Shown here piece after piece: positions 45,199 through 54,695 of a DNA stretch of 64,000 nucleotides (its first letter is position 1; every line of letters begins with the position of its first letter). A program made the position numbers and the translations under genes. Source of the stretch: Roseomonas sp. (GTDB taxonomy: Bacteria; Pseudomonadota; Alphaproteobacteria; Acetobacterales; Acetobacteraceae); assembly GCA_020249505.1 (NCBI GenBank), contig JADCFN010000016.1:1-64000 (forward strand), in the 5' to 3' direction. The notes beneath the pieces were generated by a model that did no database searches, was not told the origin of the DNA, and was given only the letters and a program-made list of their open reading frames with translations.

Positions 45199-45833
45199 TC
45201 CGGCTTGGAAAGCCGCCCGGTAACACCCGATTCTGCCGGCATCTCAATGCCGCCCAAGGCCAGGAAACGGACATCCGTCACCAGCCGCCAGGCATTGCCG
45301 AGCGGGATTTCCCCACCCGCGATGAATTGCACACCAAACTTGCCTTGCTCTGACCAGGCGCGTTGGTTGGAACTTGTGTTCAGGTCGAGGTCTATTTCCT
45401 GCACCCAGCCGACCCCAAGGCCGAGATAGGGCGTCCATCCCCTGGTCAGACCCACAAAGCGGCGCAAGCCATTGATGAAAAGGATGTTTGAGGCGAAATC
45501 GCCATCCGTCGCCAGCGTTGCGCCGCCCTTGGTCAGCGAATCGAGCGGGTGGCTGCGGTAATTCCACTCAAGTTCCGTGGCCCAGCCATTGCCGAACTGG
45601 AAGCCGATATTGGCGCCCAAGCCGAAGCCGGTATTGAAGCTGGCCTCCAGACCGGAGCCAAAGCCGGCATTGCCGACCTCGTTGAAGGAGGTGGATCCAA
45701 GCCAGCTCGCCTGGCCATAGACCGTGGCATAGACGCCCCGCGGTTCGGTCTGCGCCCGAGAAGGTCCGGCTAGGCCGACAAGGCTGGCCAGCACGACAGC
45801 CAGGCCAAGAAAACGACGAAAATTCATAAACAA
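45153..45833 (-). CDS. Outer-membrane beta-barrel protein
   Basis: A 226-aa protein with a signal peptide (MFMNFRRFLGLAVVLASLVG, cleavage near SRAQT). The mature part shows alternating amphipathic beta-strands (FGLGANIGFQFGNGWATELE, GWTPYLGLGVGWVQEIDLD, GKFGVQFIAGGEIPL) and ends in VSLQVGLKRLF. The terminal phenylalanine is the BAM signal of outer-membrane barrels. It resembles small 8-strand OmpW/Opa-type porin-like proteins. The start follows GGAGCCTTGTTT. Its end overlaps the LytTR gene tail by 46 nt on the opposite strand. Confidence 0.82.
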   Translation of the reverse strand: MFMNFRRFLGLAVVLASLVGLAGPSRAQTEPRGVYATVYGQASWLGSTSFNEVGNAGFGSGLEASFNTGFGLGANIGFQFGNGWATELEWNYRSHPLDSLTKGGATLATDGDFASNILFINGLRRFVGLTRGWTPYLGLGVGWVQEIDLDLNTSSNQRAWSEQGKFGVQFIAGGEIPLGNAWRLVTDVRFLALGGIEMPAESGVTGRLSKPDYNPVSLQVGLKRLF

Positions 45834-45903
45834 GGCTCCATGACAGGATGTGTTCGGATGCGCCGAGCCGCGCCGCCTGGGGAGACGCGAACCAACACCT
45901 GCG

Positions 45904-45970
45904 GGTATAGGGGAGCGCTGAAATGCCGTATCGGGCGATTGAATGAGCGGTTGCCTGGATGAATGAGCGG
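45904..45970 (-). promoter_or_regulatory. Candidate promoter and LytTR-like direct repeats for the beta-barrel gene
   Basis: On the minus strand, CCGCTCATTCA occurs twice with a 20-bp period (complements of 45960-45970 and 45940-45950). About 31 bp downstream is TATACC (complement of 45904-45909), a possible -10 element, 71-76 nt before the start codon. The copy nearest the promoter contains ACCGCTCAT, one base from the published LytTR consensus [TA][AC][CA]GTTN[AG][TG] at its core. The other copy is weaker. An inverted repeat CATCCGA (45971-45977) / TCGGATG (45998-46004) lies just beyond. The rest of the 317-bp gap 45834-46150 shows no gene. Confidence 0.4.
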
Positions 45971-46150
45971 CATCCGACCGCTTGGGGCAGTGTTCGATCG
46001 GATGGAAAGGTCAGATCGCGCTTCTTGCCATGGGGGGTTATGGAATCGGGATCAGCTTATGTTCCCTGGCAGATCCGCAACCCCCAGTTCCGGTAGAAGA
46101 AACGCCGCGCCAAGCCATACGGGCGCTTGACCGCGCGTAAGGGCGGCAGA

Positions 46151-46681
46151 TCAGCCGGGCTTCACGCTTTCATAAACCACCATGGCATGCCCCTTATGGG
46201 TAAAGCCGCCGGCAGGGCGCATGCCGATATCTTCCATCACCTGGCGTGACGCCTCATTGGTTTCACGCGCCACGGCAATAATGCGCGGCAAACCTGCGGC
46301 ATGGCCGAAATCCAGCGCGGCGCGGGCTGCTTCCCGCGCATAGCCCTTGCCGCGACATTCCGGCCACAGCGCATAACGGAGCGCCACACCCCGCCCATCC
46401 GGCCTTTCCATCAGCCCGCAAATACCCAGAAATTCACCACTGCCGCGCACAAAAACGGACCAGGTACCGTAGCCGCGCACCGCCCAGAAATCGATATCAT
46501 CTTCCAATTCTTCCCGCGTGCGTTCGGCGCTGCGCGTGCCATGCAGCATGAAACCAAAGACGCGTTCATCCGCCTTCAGGCGAATAAGGTCGGGCAATTG
46601 CTCCGGCGCCGGCGGCAGCAGGGAAAGCCGTGCGGTATTGATGCCGCGCGGCGTATGCAAGGCGCCAAGCGGCTGGCTCAC
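46151..46681 (-). CDS. GNAT acetyltransferase (RimJ/RimL-type)
   Basis: A 176-aa acetyltransferase. [20 protein letters not shown] is the usual opening of RimJ/L proteins. The acetyl-CoA site is in [20 protein letters not shown] (the R-x-x-G-x-G/A pattern), and [19 protein letters not shown] closes the fold. It may acetylate a protein N-terminus, an antibiotic or a small amine; the substrate cannot be told. Its ATG overlaps the ettA stop by 4 nt, so it is the second gene of an ettA operon. Confidence 0.85.
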   Translation of the reverse strand: MSQPLGALHTPRGINTARLSLLPPAPEQLPDLIRLKADERVFGFMLHGTRSAERTREELEDDIDFWAVRGYGTWSVFVRGSGEFLGICGLMERPDGRGVALRYALWPECRGKGYAREAARAALDFGHAAGLPRIIAVARETNEASRQVMEDIGMRPAGGFTHKGHAMVVYESVKPG

Positions 46682-48357
46682 CGCTGCAAGGGCCGGTATT
46701 TGATGCGGTGCGGTTCTGTCGCATCCGCGCCGAGGCGCCGGCGCTTGTCTTCCTCATAGGCTTGGAAATTGCCCTCGAACCATTCCACATGGCTATCGCC
46801 TTCGAAGGCAAGGATATGCGTCGCCAGACGATCCAGAAAAAAGCGGTCGTGGCTGATGATCACCGCGCAACCGGCGAAATCCATCAGCGCTTCTTCGAGG
46901 GAGCGCAGCGTATCCACATCCAAATCATTGGTCGGTTCGTCAAGCAGAATGACGTTATGTTCCCGCTTCAGCATCTTTGCCAGATGCACGCGATTGCGCT
47001 CACCGCCCGAAAGTACACCAACGCGCTTTTGCTGATCGCCACCCTTGAAGTTGAAGGCCGCCACATAGGCGCGTGAGGGGATGCTGCGCTTGCCAATCGT
47101 GATCATATCCAACCCGTCCGAGATTTCTTCCCAGACGCTGCGCGTGTCATTCAGGCTATCGCGGCTTTGATCCACATAGCCAAGCTGAACACTATCTCCG
47201 ATCACAAGGCTACCAGCATCGGGTTTTTCACCACCGGTGATCATCTTGAACAGCGTGGATTTACCTGCACCATTGGGGCCGATCACGCCGACAATGCCGC
47301 CCGGCGGCAGCTTGAAGGAAAGATTGTCAATCAACAGCCGATCACCAAAACCCTTCGACAGATTCTCGGCCACAATAACGGTATTGCCGAGCCTTGGTGC
47401 GGGCGGGATGGTGATTTCGGTCGGGTCTGGGGCCTTTTCCTGGCTGCGACGGAGCAAATCCTCATAGGCCGCAATACGCGCCTTGGATTTCGCCTGCCGT
47501 GCCGCGGGCGAACGCCCGATCCATTCCTGTTCTTCGGCCAATTGGCGCTGCCGCGCGGTTTCTTCGCGTTCTTCCTGCGACAGGCGCTTGCGCTTGGCTT
47601 CGAGATAGGCGGAGTAATTCCCTTCATATGGAATGCCGCGGCCACGATCCACTTCCAAAATCCAGCCCGTGACATTGTCCAGGAAGTAGCGGTCATGCGT
47701 CACGATCAGCACCGCGCCTTGATATTCGCGCAGAGTCTTTTCCAGCCAGGCGACACTTTCCGCATCCAAATGGTTGGTCGGTTCGTCCAGCAGCAGCAGA
47801 TCAGGCTTTTCGAGCAGCAGGCGGCACAGCGCGACCCGGCGGCGTTCACCACCTGAGAGATGCGTCACCGCGCTGTCAGCCGGCGGGCAGCGCAGCGCAT
47901 CAAGCGCAATATCCACCTGCCGGTCAATTTCCCAGCCATTCACCGCATCAATCTTTTCCTGCAATTCCGCCTGTTCGGCCAACAGGTTGTTCATCTCCTC
48001 CTCGCTCATTTCTTCGGCGAATTTTTCGGAGATTTCATTGAAGCGGGCGAGGTTCGCGGAAAGCTCTGCAAAGGCCGCGCGCACATTCTCCCCCACCGTC
48101 AGATTGGGGTCGAGTTGCGGTTCCTGCGGCAGATAGCCCACCTTGGCCCCTTCCGCCGACCATGCCTCACCGCCGAAATCCTTATCCTGCCCGGCCATGA
48201 TGCGCATGAGCGTGGATTTACCCGCGCCATTTGGCCCCAGCACGCCAATCTTGGCGGTCGGCAGGAAGGACAGTGTGATGCCCTTGAAGACCTCTCGCCC
48301 GCCCGGATAGGACTTGGTGAGGTTCTTCATGACATAGACGTATTGATAGGCGGCCAT
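46678..48357 (-). CDS. ettA: Energy-dependent translational throttle protein EttA (ABC-F)
   Basis: A 559-aa soluble ABC-F ATPase with two nucleotide-binding domains. Walker A is [13 protein letters not shown] in domain 1 and [13 protein letters not shown] in domain 2. Signature motifs are [20 protein letters not shown] and [20 protein letters not shown], and Walker B is [11 protein letters not shown] and [11 protein letters not shown]. The EttA-type arm and P-site tip linker ([20 protein letters not shown]) lies between the domains. It gates entry of ribosomes into elongation according to the ADP/ATP ratio. Length matches EttA closely, which separates it from the Uup and antibiotic-resistance branches. 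Confidence 0.94.
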   Translation of the reverse strand: MAAYQYVYVMKNLTKSYPGGREVFKGITLSFLPTAKIGVLGPNGAGKSTLMRIMAGQDKDFGGEAWSAEGAKVGYLPQEPQLDPNLTVGENVRAAFAELSANLARFNEISEKFAEEMSEEEMNNLLAEQAELQEKIDAVNGWEIDRQVDIALDALRCPPADSAVTHLSGGERRRVALCRLLLEKPDLLLLDEPTNHLDAESVAWLEKTLREYQGAVLIVTHDRYFLDNVTGWILEVDRGRGIPYEGNYSAYLEAKRKRLSQEEREETARQRQLAEEQEWIGRSPAARQAKSKARIAAYEDLLRRSQEKAPDPTEITIPPAPRLGNTVIVAENLSKGFGDRLLIDNLSFKLPPGGIVGVIGPNGAGKSTLFKMITGGEKPDAGSLVIGDSVQLGYVDQSRDSLNDTRSVWEEISDGLDMITIGKRSIPSRAYVAAFNFKGGDQQKRVGVLSGGERNRVHLAKMLKREHNVILLDEPTNDLDVDTLRSLEEALMDFAGCAVIISHDRFFLDRLATHILAFEGDSHVEWFEGNFQAYEEDKRRRLGADATEPHRIKYRPLQR

Positions 48358-48428
48358 GGGGCGGGGGACCTGATGCGGTTAGGGGGTTTCTCGGGGGGTA
48401 ATAGAGCAGATTGCGGGCGGGTGAAATC

Positions 48429-48617
48429 GGGGGATTTTTCGCCCGACGCTGTTTAGGTGGATTGTCGAAGGGCTCCCAAAATCCCTGAACTCGCGCGGCA
48501 GTGCCGCGCGAGGGTCTGTCTTGGCAGCCCAGCGTCTGATCTGCGGAGGCGGCACGCCGGAGCAGTGAATCAGCCGCTCAAACCAACTTTGCCGCCCTCC
48601 GGGGGATTTTTCGCCCG
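48429..48617. repeat. Pair of 17-bp direct repeats
   Basis: GGGGGATTTTTCGCCCG occurs at 48429-48445 and 48601-48617, 172 bp apart. The second copy is the left arm of the palindrome beside the tRNA. The sequence between contains no gene. It may be a small duplication or a scar of an integration event. Confidence 0.5.
48490..48512. repeat. Perfect 11-bp inverted repeat
   Basis: CTCGCGCGGCA (48490-48500) and TGCCGCGCGAG (48502-48512) flank a single G. The 23-base palindrome lies between ettA and the tRNA gene, about 120 bp downstream of the tRNA 3' end in transcription direction. It might be an operator, or a stable end for the tRNA transcript. There is no T-run. Confidence 0.45.
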
Positions 48618-48633
48618 TTTACGGGCGAAAAAT
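48606..48633. repeat. Perfect 12-bp palindrome abutting the tRNA 3' end
   Basis: ATTTTTCGCCCG (48606-48617) and CGGGCGAAAAAT (48622-48633) enclose a 4-nt loop. The outermost base pair uses the discriminator base of the tRNA. The U-run precedes the stem on both strands, so it is not a textbook intrinsic terminator, but it may direct 3' processing. Confidence 0.55.
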
Positions 48634-48705
48634 GGGCCCGGCAGGACTCGAACCTGCAACCAAACCGTTATGAGCGGTCCGCTCTGACCATTGAGCTACA
48701 GGCCC
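48633..48705 (-). tRNA. tRNA with CAU anticodon (probably Ile2, possibly elongator Met)
   Basis: The minus strand folds as a 73-nt cloverleaf. Acceptor GGGCCTG pairs with CGGGCCC (one G-U), D-stem GCTC/GAGC, anticodon stem GACCG/CGGTT with loop CTCATAA (anticodon CAT), variable TGGTT, and T-stem GCAGG/CCTGC with loop TTCGAGT. The discriminator is A and CCA is not encoded. CAU can mean initiator Met, elongator Met or lysidine-modified Ile. The initiator is excluded because the first pair is a normal G-C and three G-C pairs at the anticodon stem are absent. The variable region is closer to Ile2. It lies 35 nt downstream of mfd. Confidence 0.92.
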
Positions 48706-48740
48706 ACCAATTCCCTGATAGCGCCCAGACCGCCCGGAAA

Positions 48741-51700
48741 TCAAACCCGTTTGGCTTCCCCCGCCAGCCGCGCCAGCACGCGGAGCAAATCCCGCGCGCG
48801 CTTCACGCGCTCGGCCAGGTCCATATCGCGGATCAACGCCAGCTTAGCATCGGGGCGGAGCTTCACCGCCCCCTTCTGCCCCTGGATCCAGGTGATCAAG
48901 CCGCCTGGATTGGCAAAATTCTGCCCCCGGAAGCTCAACACCATTCCCTTCGGCCCGGCATCCAGCTTTTCCACCCCCGAATCCCGACAGAGCCGTTTGA
49001 TCGCGACCACTTGCAGGAGGTTTTCAACCTCCGCCGGCAAGGGGCCGAAGCGATCGGCCAATTCCGCCGCCATGGCGTCATTCTCGCCATCTGTGGCGAG
49101 GCCCCCGATGCGCCGATAAAGGCCAAGCCGCACCGGCAGATCGGTCACGTAATTCTCCGGGATCAGCACCGGGAGGCCAAGGTTGATTTGCGGCGTCCAT
49201 TCCCGCTCACTCTCCTGCCCCTCGGCGCCGGCTTTGATATCGGCCACGGCTTCTTCCAGCATCTGCTGGTAAAGTTCGATGCCGACTTCGCGGATTTGGC
49301 CGGATTGTTCTTCACCCAAAAGGTTACCCGCGCCGCGAATATCCAGATCATGCGACGCAAGCGTGAAACCAGCGCCGAGGTTATCCAGCGTTTGCATCAC
49401 TTCCAGCCGCTTTTCTGCCGCCGCGGAAAGCCGATGCGCTTCCGGCCAAGTGAGATAAGCATAACCGCGCAGCTTGCCGCGCCCAACGCGCCCGCGCAGC
49501 TGATAAAGCTGCGCCAGGCCAAACATATCCGCGCGATGGATGATCAGCGTATTCACCGCCGGCATATCCAAGCCGCTTTCAACGATATTGGTGGACAGCA
49601 AAATATCATGCTTGCCATCGCCGAATTCGGTCATGACGCGTTCAAGTTCGGTCGGCGTCATGCGCCCATGCGCCTGCACCATGCGTGCTTCCGGCACAAT
49701 CTCGGCCATCCGCTCCGCGAGCTTCGCCATATCTTCAATGCGCGGCACCACGCAGAAAATCTGCCCGCCACGGAAGCGTTCGCGCTGAATGGCTTCGCGC
49801 AGCACCACCGCATCCCAAGGCATGATGAAAGTGCGCACGGCCAGCCGATCCACTGGCGGCGTTGCAATCACGCTCATTTCGCGCACGCCTGTTAGCGCCA
49901 ATTGCAGTGTGCGCGGAATAGGTGTGGCGGTCAGGGTCAGCACATGCACATCGGATTTCAGCGCCTTCAGCGCTTCCTTGTGGCGCACGCCGAAATGCTG
50001 TTCCTCATCCACCACCAGCAGGCCGAGATCGGCAAATTCGGTTCCCTTGGCCAAAAGCGCATGGGTGCCGATGACGATATTGATATCGCCGCGCTTCATG
50101 CCTTGCCGCACTTCCGCCGCTTCCTTGGCGGTGACCAGGCGCGAGAGTTGCGCGATGCGCAGCGGGAAGCCTTCAAAGCGCTTCAGGAACACGCGATGAT
50201 GCTGCCGCGCCAACAGGGTTGTCGGCACCACCACCGCCACCTGCGCGCCGGACATCGCCACCACAAAGGCCGCACGCAAAGCGATTTCTGTCTTGCCGAA
50301 GCCGACATCGCCGCAAATCAGCCGATCCATCGGCCGGCCGGCGGAAAGGTCTTCCAGCACATCGGCAATGGCGCGGGATTGATCCTCGGTCTCGGCAAAG
50401 GGGAAGCGGGCGCAAAACTCATCCCACATCCCCTCAGGCGGGGTTGCCAGCGTGCCATCCTTCATGCGTCGCAAGGCCGCGGTGCGAATCAGCTCGGCGG
50501 CCATATCGCGAATGCGCGACTTCGCCTTGGCCTTGCGATTCTGCCAGGAAACCCCACCGAGCTTATCCAGCGCAACGCCCAGCCCTTCCGACCCGAAGCG
50601 GGAGAGGATTTCGATATTCTCGACAGGCACAAAAAGCCTGTCACCGCCATCATAAATCAGCTTCAGGCAATCATGCGGCGCGCCGGATACTTCAATGGTG
50701 ACCAGGCCCTCATAGCGGCCAATGCCGTGATCCTGATGCACAACCAGATCGCCCTCGGCGATTTCGGTGGCGTCCGCAATGAACTGATCAGCGCGACGGC
50801 GACGGCGCGGTGGACGAGCGATACGTTCACCCAGCAAATCCTGCTCGGCTGTGACGGCGATGCCTTCCGCGATAAAGCCGCGCTCAATCCCCATCACCAC
50901 CAGCGCGACAACATCAGGCGGCAAAGCGCGGGCGGCTTTCCAATCCTCGGCCGCCTCCGCACGCACACCAGTTTCGCGCAGCAGATTGCCAAGCCTTTCG
51001 CGGGACCCGCGCGACCAGGCGGCCAGCACGGGCCGGCGCTTGGCCTTGGCTTCCCCCTGCACCATGGCGGCATAGGCTGCGAAAACGTTCTCGCCGGCGC
51101 TGCGTGCTTCGGCGAAAAGCGGGCCAGGGCGCCCGCCTGCGGCAATGCCATCCGGCACGGCGAAGGGTGAAATACGCAGCACGCGGCAATCGGCGAGCAT
51201 CGCTGCCCAGCCCGCTTCATCCAGATAAAGTGTGGCAGGTGGCGCGGGGCGATAGGGTACGTCGCCTTCCCCGATACGGGTGGGCACGCGGCGGGCTTCG
51301 TAATGATCCATGATCATCTCAAGCCGCGCCTTCAGCACTTCCTCTGCCTGGTGATCGAAGCTGATTTCGGCTCCCGGCATATAATCCAGCAAGGGCACCA
51401 TGTTGTCATGGAAAAGCCCCGCCCAATGTTCCATGCCAGGATAGCGTCGCCCGGCGCTGATCGCGCCATAAAGCGGGTCGTCAGCCGCCGCCGCGCCGAA
51501 TAATTCGCGGTAGCCGCTGCGGAAGCGCGTGCGCGATGCCTCATCCAAAAACACCTCGCCCACCGGGCGAAGCGAAAGCGCGGGTACTACCTTGCCGCTG
51601 CGTTGGCTGGCCGTATCAAAGCGGCGCATATCCTCGATCTCATCACCAAAGAAATCGAGGCGTATGGGTTCCGGCTCGCCCGCCGGAAAAAGATCAATAA

Positions 51701-52172
51701 TGCCGCCGCGTACGGCATATTCGCCATGTTCCATCACCGTGCCGGTGCGGTGATAGCCATTGGCTTCCAAAAATTCGGTCAGCTTTTCCGGCTGTATCCG
51801 GCCCGTCTTGGCCAGCGAAAGTGTGGCGCCTTCAAATACCGCAGGCGGCGCCACTTTCTGCACCAGCGCATTCACGGTGGTCAGCAGCACGCGCGGGCGC
51901 TTCGGCGGTTCCAGCAAGCGCGTCAGGGTCGCCACACGTTCGGCGATGATTTCAGGATTGGGGGAGACGCGATCATAGGGCAGGCAATCCCAGGCGGGAA
52001 AACGCAGCACTTCGATTTCTGGCGCGAAAAAGCCCAAAGCCTCAGCCATGCGTGCCATGCGCGCATCATCGCGGCAGACATGGGCAATGGGGGCTTCAAT
52101 CTCTGCCCGCCGGCGCGCCACCAGCAGGGCATCGAAACCCTCAGGCGCGCCATGGATGGTGACGGGCTTCAT
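48741..52172 (-). CDS. mfd: Transcription-repair coupling factor Mfd
   Basis: An 1143-aa DNA translocase that removes stalled RNA polymerase and recruits UvrA. UvrB-like N-terminal domains (FPAWDCLPYDRVSPNPEIIA, DLFPAGEPEPIRLDFFGDEI) come first. The RNA polymerase-interacting domain near residue 470 contains GDLVVHQDHGIGRYEGL. The RecG-like motor follows: DRLICGDVGFGKTEIALRAA (Walker A), VVDEEQHFGVRHKEAL (DEEQ box), LTATPIPRTL, LSTNIVESGLDMPAVNTLII and QLRGRVGRG. The TRCF C-terminal domain (PVLIPENYVTDLPVRLGLYR) ends it. The ATG overlaps the sdhE stop by 4 nt. Confidence 0.97.
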   Translation of the reverse strand: MKPVTIHGAPEGFDALLVARRRAEIEAPIAHVCRDDARMARMAEALGFFAPEIEVLRFPAWDCLPYDRVSPNPEIIAERVATLTRLLEPPKRPRVLLTTVNALVQKVAPPAVFEGATLSLAKTGRIQPEKLTEFLEANGYHRTGTVMEHGEYAVRGGIIDLFPAGEPEPIRLDFFGDEIEDMRRFDTASQRSGKVVPALSLRPVGEVFLDEASRTRFRSGYRELFGAAAADDPLYGAISAGRRYPGMEHWAGLFHDNMVPLLDYMPGAEISFDHQAEEVLKARLEMIMDHYEARRVPTRIGEGDVPYRPAPPATLYLDEAGWAAMLADCRVLRISPFAVPDGIAAGGRPGPLFAEARSAGENVFAAYAAMVQGEAKAKRRPVLAAWSRGSRERLGNLLRETGVRAEAAEDWKAARALPPDVVALVVMGIERGFIAEGIAVTAEQDLLGERIARPPRRRRRADQFIADATEIAEGDLVVHQDHGIGRYEGLVTIEVSGAPHDCLKLIYDGGDRLFVPVENIEILSRFGSEGLGVALDKLGGVSWQNRKAKAKSRIRDMAAELIRTAALRRMKDGTLATPPEGMWDEFCARFPFAETEDQSRAIADVLEDLSAGRPMDRLICGDVGFGKTEIALRAAFVVAMSGAQVAVVVPTTLLARQHHRVFLKRFEGFPLRIAQLSRLVTAKEAAEVRQGMKRGDINIVIGTHALLAKGTEFADLGLLVVDEEQHFGVRHKEALKALKSDVHVLTLTATPIPRTLQLALTGVREMSVIATPPVDRLAVRTFIMPWDAVVLREAIQRERFRGGQIFCVVPRIEDMAKLAERMAEIVPEARMVQAHGRMTPTELERVMTEFGDGKHDILLSTNIVESGLDMPAVNTLIIHRADMFGLAQLYQLRGRVGRGKLRGYAYLTWPEAHRLSAAAEKRLEVMQTLDNLGAGFTLASHDLDIRGAGNLLGEEQSGQIREVGIELYQQMLEEAVADIKAGAEGQESEREWTPQINLGLPVLIPENYVTDLPVRLGLYRRIGGLATDGENDAMAAELADRFGPLPAEVENLLQVVAIKRLCRDSGVEKLDAGPKGMVLSFRGQNFANPGGLITWIQGQKGAVKLRPDAKLALIRDMDLAERVKRARDLLRVLARLAGEAKRV

Positions 52173-52441
52173 GGCCCGCCACCGGCCTCGGCCATGATCC
52201 GGCGCAGTAGCGGGTGGTCATGTTCGGGCGGAATCGGGCGGCGGCCGGAAAGCCAATCGGCCAAATCCACATCCCAGAGTTCCAGGATTTCCTCCAAGGC
52301 CGTCACTTCGGCATCGGTGAGGCTCGCGATATGGCGCGCGACAAAGCCGCCGATCAGGATATCGGTTTCCTTTGTGCCACGATGCTGGGCGCGAAAAACA
52401 AGCCGGCGGCGCCGGGCGTCAAGTTCTGTTGGGTCTGGCAT
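52169..52441 (-). CDS. sdhE: Succinate dehydrogenase assembly factor SdhE
   Basis: A 90-aa protein of the SdhE/Sdh5 family, which helps attach FAD to SdhA. The signature RGTKETD (residues about 21-27, the RGxxE motif) is intact. ELWDVDLADWLSGRRPIPPE is also typical. It is translationally coupled to mfd by a 4-nt overlap, an arrangement common in alphaproteobacteria, and is divergent from recG with a 37-bp gap. Confidence 0.93.
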   Translation of the reverse strand: MPDPTELDARRRRLVFRAQHRGTKETDILIGGFVARHIASLTDAEVTALEEILELWDVDLADWLSGRRPIPPEHDHPLLRRIMAEAGGGP

Positions 52442-52478
52442 ATCGCTCTAGTCTCAAGGCGCTGGCATATAGGGGCGG

Positions 52479-54596
52479 ATGGGAATCCTGTCAGCCCGCC
52501 CCGAACCGACCGCGACCGCCGAGGACCCCCTCGCGCGGTTATTGGCGCCGATTGAAAGCCTGCCGGGGCTCCGCAAGCCAGACTTGCTGGCGCGTGCGGC
52601 GGGTGGCGCGCGGGTGCTTGATCTGCTGCTGCATTTGCCCGAACGCGTGCAGCATCGGCCCGTGCTGCGCGGGTTGGCCGGGGCAGTAGAAGGCCAGGAA
52701 GTGACGCTGGAACTCCGCATCACCGGCGCCCCGGCGCGGGGCGGGCGCGGACCCTGGACGGTGCCGGCGATCTGTGGGGCTGATCCGGTGGCGCTGATTT
52801 CCTTCTCTCGCGCCACTTGGGCGGGCACGGCGCTGGGCCGCGCCTTCCCGCAAGGCGCCGAGCGGCGCGTGGCTGGGCGGCTCAAGGCCTATCAGCGCGC
52901 CTGGCAATTGGATTTGGATGCGGACCCGCTGGTGGAACCGCCGCTCCGTATCCCGCTGTGGCAGCCCATGTGGCCGCTGACGGCGGGGCTTTCCTGGCGG
53001 AACATGGCCGATGCGCTGGATGGGGCGCTGAAATCCCTGCCTGATCTGCCGGAATGGGTGGATGGCCCGCTGCTGAAGCGCGAAGCCTGGCCGGGTTTTG
53101 CCGAGGCTTTGCGCGCCCTTCATGTGCCCCAGGCGCAGGCTGCCGAAGCCCCGCGCCGGCGGCTTGGCTATGATGAATTGCTGGCGGGACAAATCGCGCT
53201 CGGTTTGGTGCGGCGCCGGTCGCGCGAAAGGCCGGGCCGGGCGCTGATGGGCAATGAAAGCCTGCGCGCCCCTGCCCTGGCCGCCTTTGGCCATGCGCCC
53301 ACACCTTCCCAGCTTCAAGCCATTGCCGACATAGATGCCGATCTGGCGGCACCAAGGCGGATGCTGCGCCTGCTGCAAGGCGATGTGGGCGCGGGCAAGA
53401 CGCTGGTGGCGCTGATGGCCATGCTGCGCGCGGTGGAAGCCGGCGCCCAGGCCGCGCTGATGGCGCCGACGGAATTGCTCGCGCGCCAGCATTTGCGCAG
53501 TTTTGAGCGGCTTTGCGGTGCCGCCGGGGTGCCGGTGGCGCTGCTGGCTGGCAGCGTGAAGGGCAAGGAAAGGCGCCGCGTGTTGCAGGGCTTGGCGGAT
53601 GGGACACTGCCCATGGTGGTCGGTACTCATGCGCTGTTTCAGGAAGGGGTGGCCTTCAAGGATCTGGGCCTGGCCGTGGTGGATGAACAGCACCGCTTTG
53701 GCGTGGCGCAGCGCCTGATGCTGGCGGAAAAGGGCCAGGCGGCGGATATGCTGGTAATGACCGCAACGCCCATTCCACGCACTTTGCTGCTCACCCAATG
53801 GGGCGAAATGGCCGTCAGCCGCATGGCCGGCAAACCCGCCGGGCGCCAGCCCATCGCAACGCGCATCCTGAGCCAGGAACGCCTGCCGGAGATTGTCGCC
53901 CGCCTGCATGAGGCGGTGGCGCGCGGCGCCCGCGCCTATTGGGTGGTGCGCGCCATTACTGGCAGCGAAAAGGATGACAGCGTCGCGGCCGAGGACCGCT
54001 TTGCCGAGCTTTCCGCCCATTTCCCCGGCCGGGTCGGCCTTGCCCATGGCTTGCAGGATGTTGCGGTGCGCGAAGCCGCCTTGGGCGATTTCGCCGCCGG
54101 GCGGACCAATATCCTGGTCGCCACTACCGTGATTGAAGTCGGCGTGGATGTGCCCGAAGCGACCATTATGCTGATTGAACAGGCGGAACGCTTTGGGCTT
54201 GCGGCGCTGCACCAGCTGCGCGGACGCGTCGGGCGGGGGCAGGAGGCGTCTTCCTGCCTGTTGGTGCACTCCCCGGGCCTGAGTGATGGCGAAAGGCGGC
54301 GCCTGCTGGTGCTGCGCGACACGGAAGACGGATTCGTAATCGCCGAGGAGGATTTGAAATCCCGCGGTGGCGGCGATGCCTTGGGCGCGCGGCAGGCCGG
54401 GCTGCCAGGGGCACGGCTGTTTGATGCGCGGGAAGACCCGGATCAATTCGCGCACTATGTCCAGATTGCGCACCGCGATGCGGAAGCGCTGCTGACGCGC
54501 GATGCGGCACTTGCCTCCCCGCGCGGGCAGGCAGCGCGGCTTTTGCTCAGGCTTTTTGGCCATGATCTTTCCATGGCGCCGCTGGATGCCGGGTAG
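52479..54596 (+). CDS. recG: ATP-dependent DNA helicase RecG
   Basis: A 705-aa branch-migration helicase acting on replication forks and Holliday-type junctions. The N-terminal wedge domain has GVGARVLDLLLHLPERVQHR-like sequence (near residue 45). Helicase motifs are LLQGDVGAGKTLVALMAML (Walker A, about residue 305), MAPTELLARQHL, VVDEQHRFGVAQR (DEQH box), MTATPIPRTL, NILVATTVIEVGVDVPEATI and QLRGRVGRGQEAS. The closing FRDARQAGLPG-like GGDALGARQAGLPG region is normal. It is divergent from sdhE-mfd. Confidence 0.95.
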   Translation: MGILSARPEPTATAEDPLARLLAPIESLPGLRKPDLLARAAGGARVLDLLLHLPERVQHRPVLRGLAGAVEGQEVTLELRITGAPARGGRGPWTVPAICGADPVALISFSRATWAGTALGRAFPQGAERRVAGRLKAYQRAWQLDLDADPLVEPPLRIPLWQPMWPLTAGLSWRNMADALDGALKSLPDLPEWVDGPLLKREAWPGFAEALRALHVPQAQAAEAPRRRLGYDELLAGQIALGLVRRRSRERPGRALMGNESLRAPALAAFGHAPTPSQLQAIADIDADLAAPRRMLRLLQGDVGAGKTLVALMAMLRAVEAGAQAALMAPTELLARQHLRSFERLCGAAGVPVALLAGSVKGKERRRVLQGLADGTLPMVVGTHALFQEGVAFKDLGLAVVDEQHRFGVAQRLMLAEKGQAADMLVMTATPIPRTLLLTQWGEMAVSRMAGKPAGRQPIATRILSQERLPEIVARLHEAVARGARAYWVVRAITGSEKDDSVAAEDRFAELSAHFPGRVGLAHGLQDVAVREAALGDFAAGRTNILVATTVIEVGVDVPEATIMLIEQAERFGLAALHQLRGRVGRGQEASSCLLVHSPGLSDGERRRLLVLRDTEDGFVIAEEDLKSRGGGDALGARQAGLPGARLFDAREDPDQFAHYVQIAHRDAEALLTRDAALASPRGQAARLLLRLFGHDLSMAPLDAG

Positions 54597-54695
54597 CGCC
54601 GCGCCGGGGGCTTGCAAGCCAGCGCGGGAAAGGTCAAATCGCGACGCGCAAATGCACGAAATAGTGGTTCGAGGCAGGATAAGGGGAGATAGGCT

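Noticed and set aside
45980-46150. Short minus-strand frame reading LRAVKRPYGLARRFFYRNWG
   Set aside because: About 30 codons, overlapping the acetyltransferase end, with no start codon or recognisable family.
46678-48357. Antibiotic-resistance ABC-F protein
   Set aside because: Length, linker and motif spacing match housekeeping EttA rather than resistance-type ABC-F proteins.
48606-48633. Intrinsic terminator for the tRNA
   Set aside because: The U-run lies before the stem and A-run after it on both strands, the wrong order for rho-independent termination. Reported as a palindrome instead.
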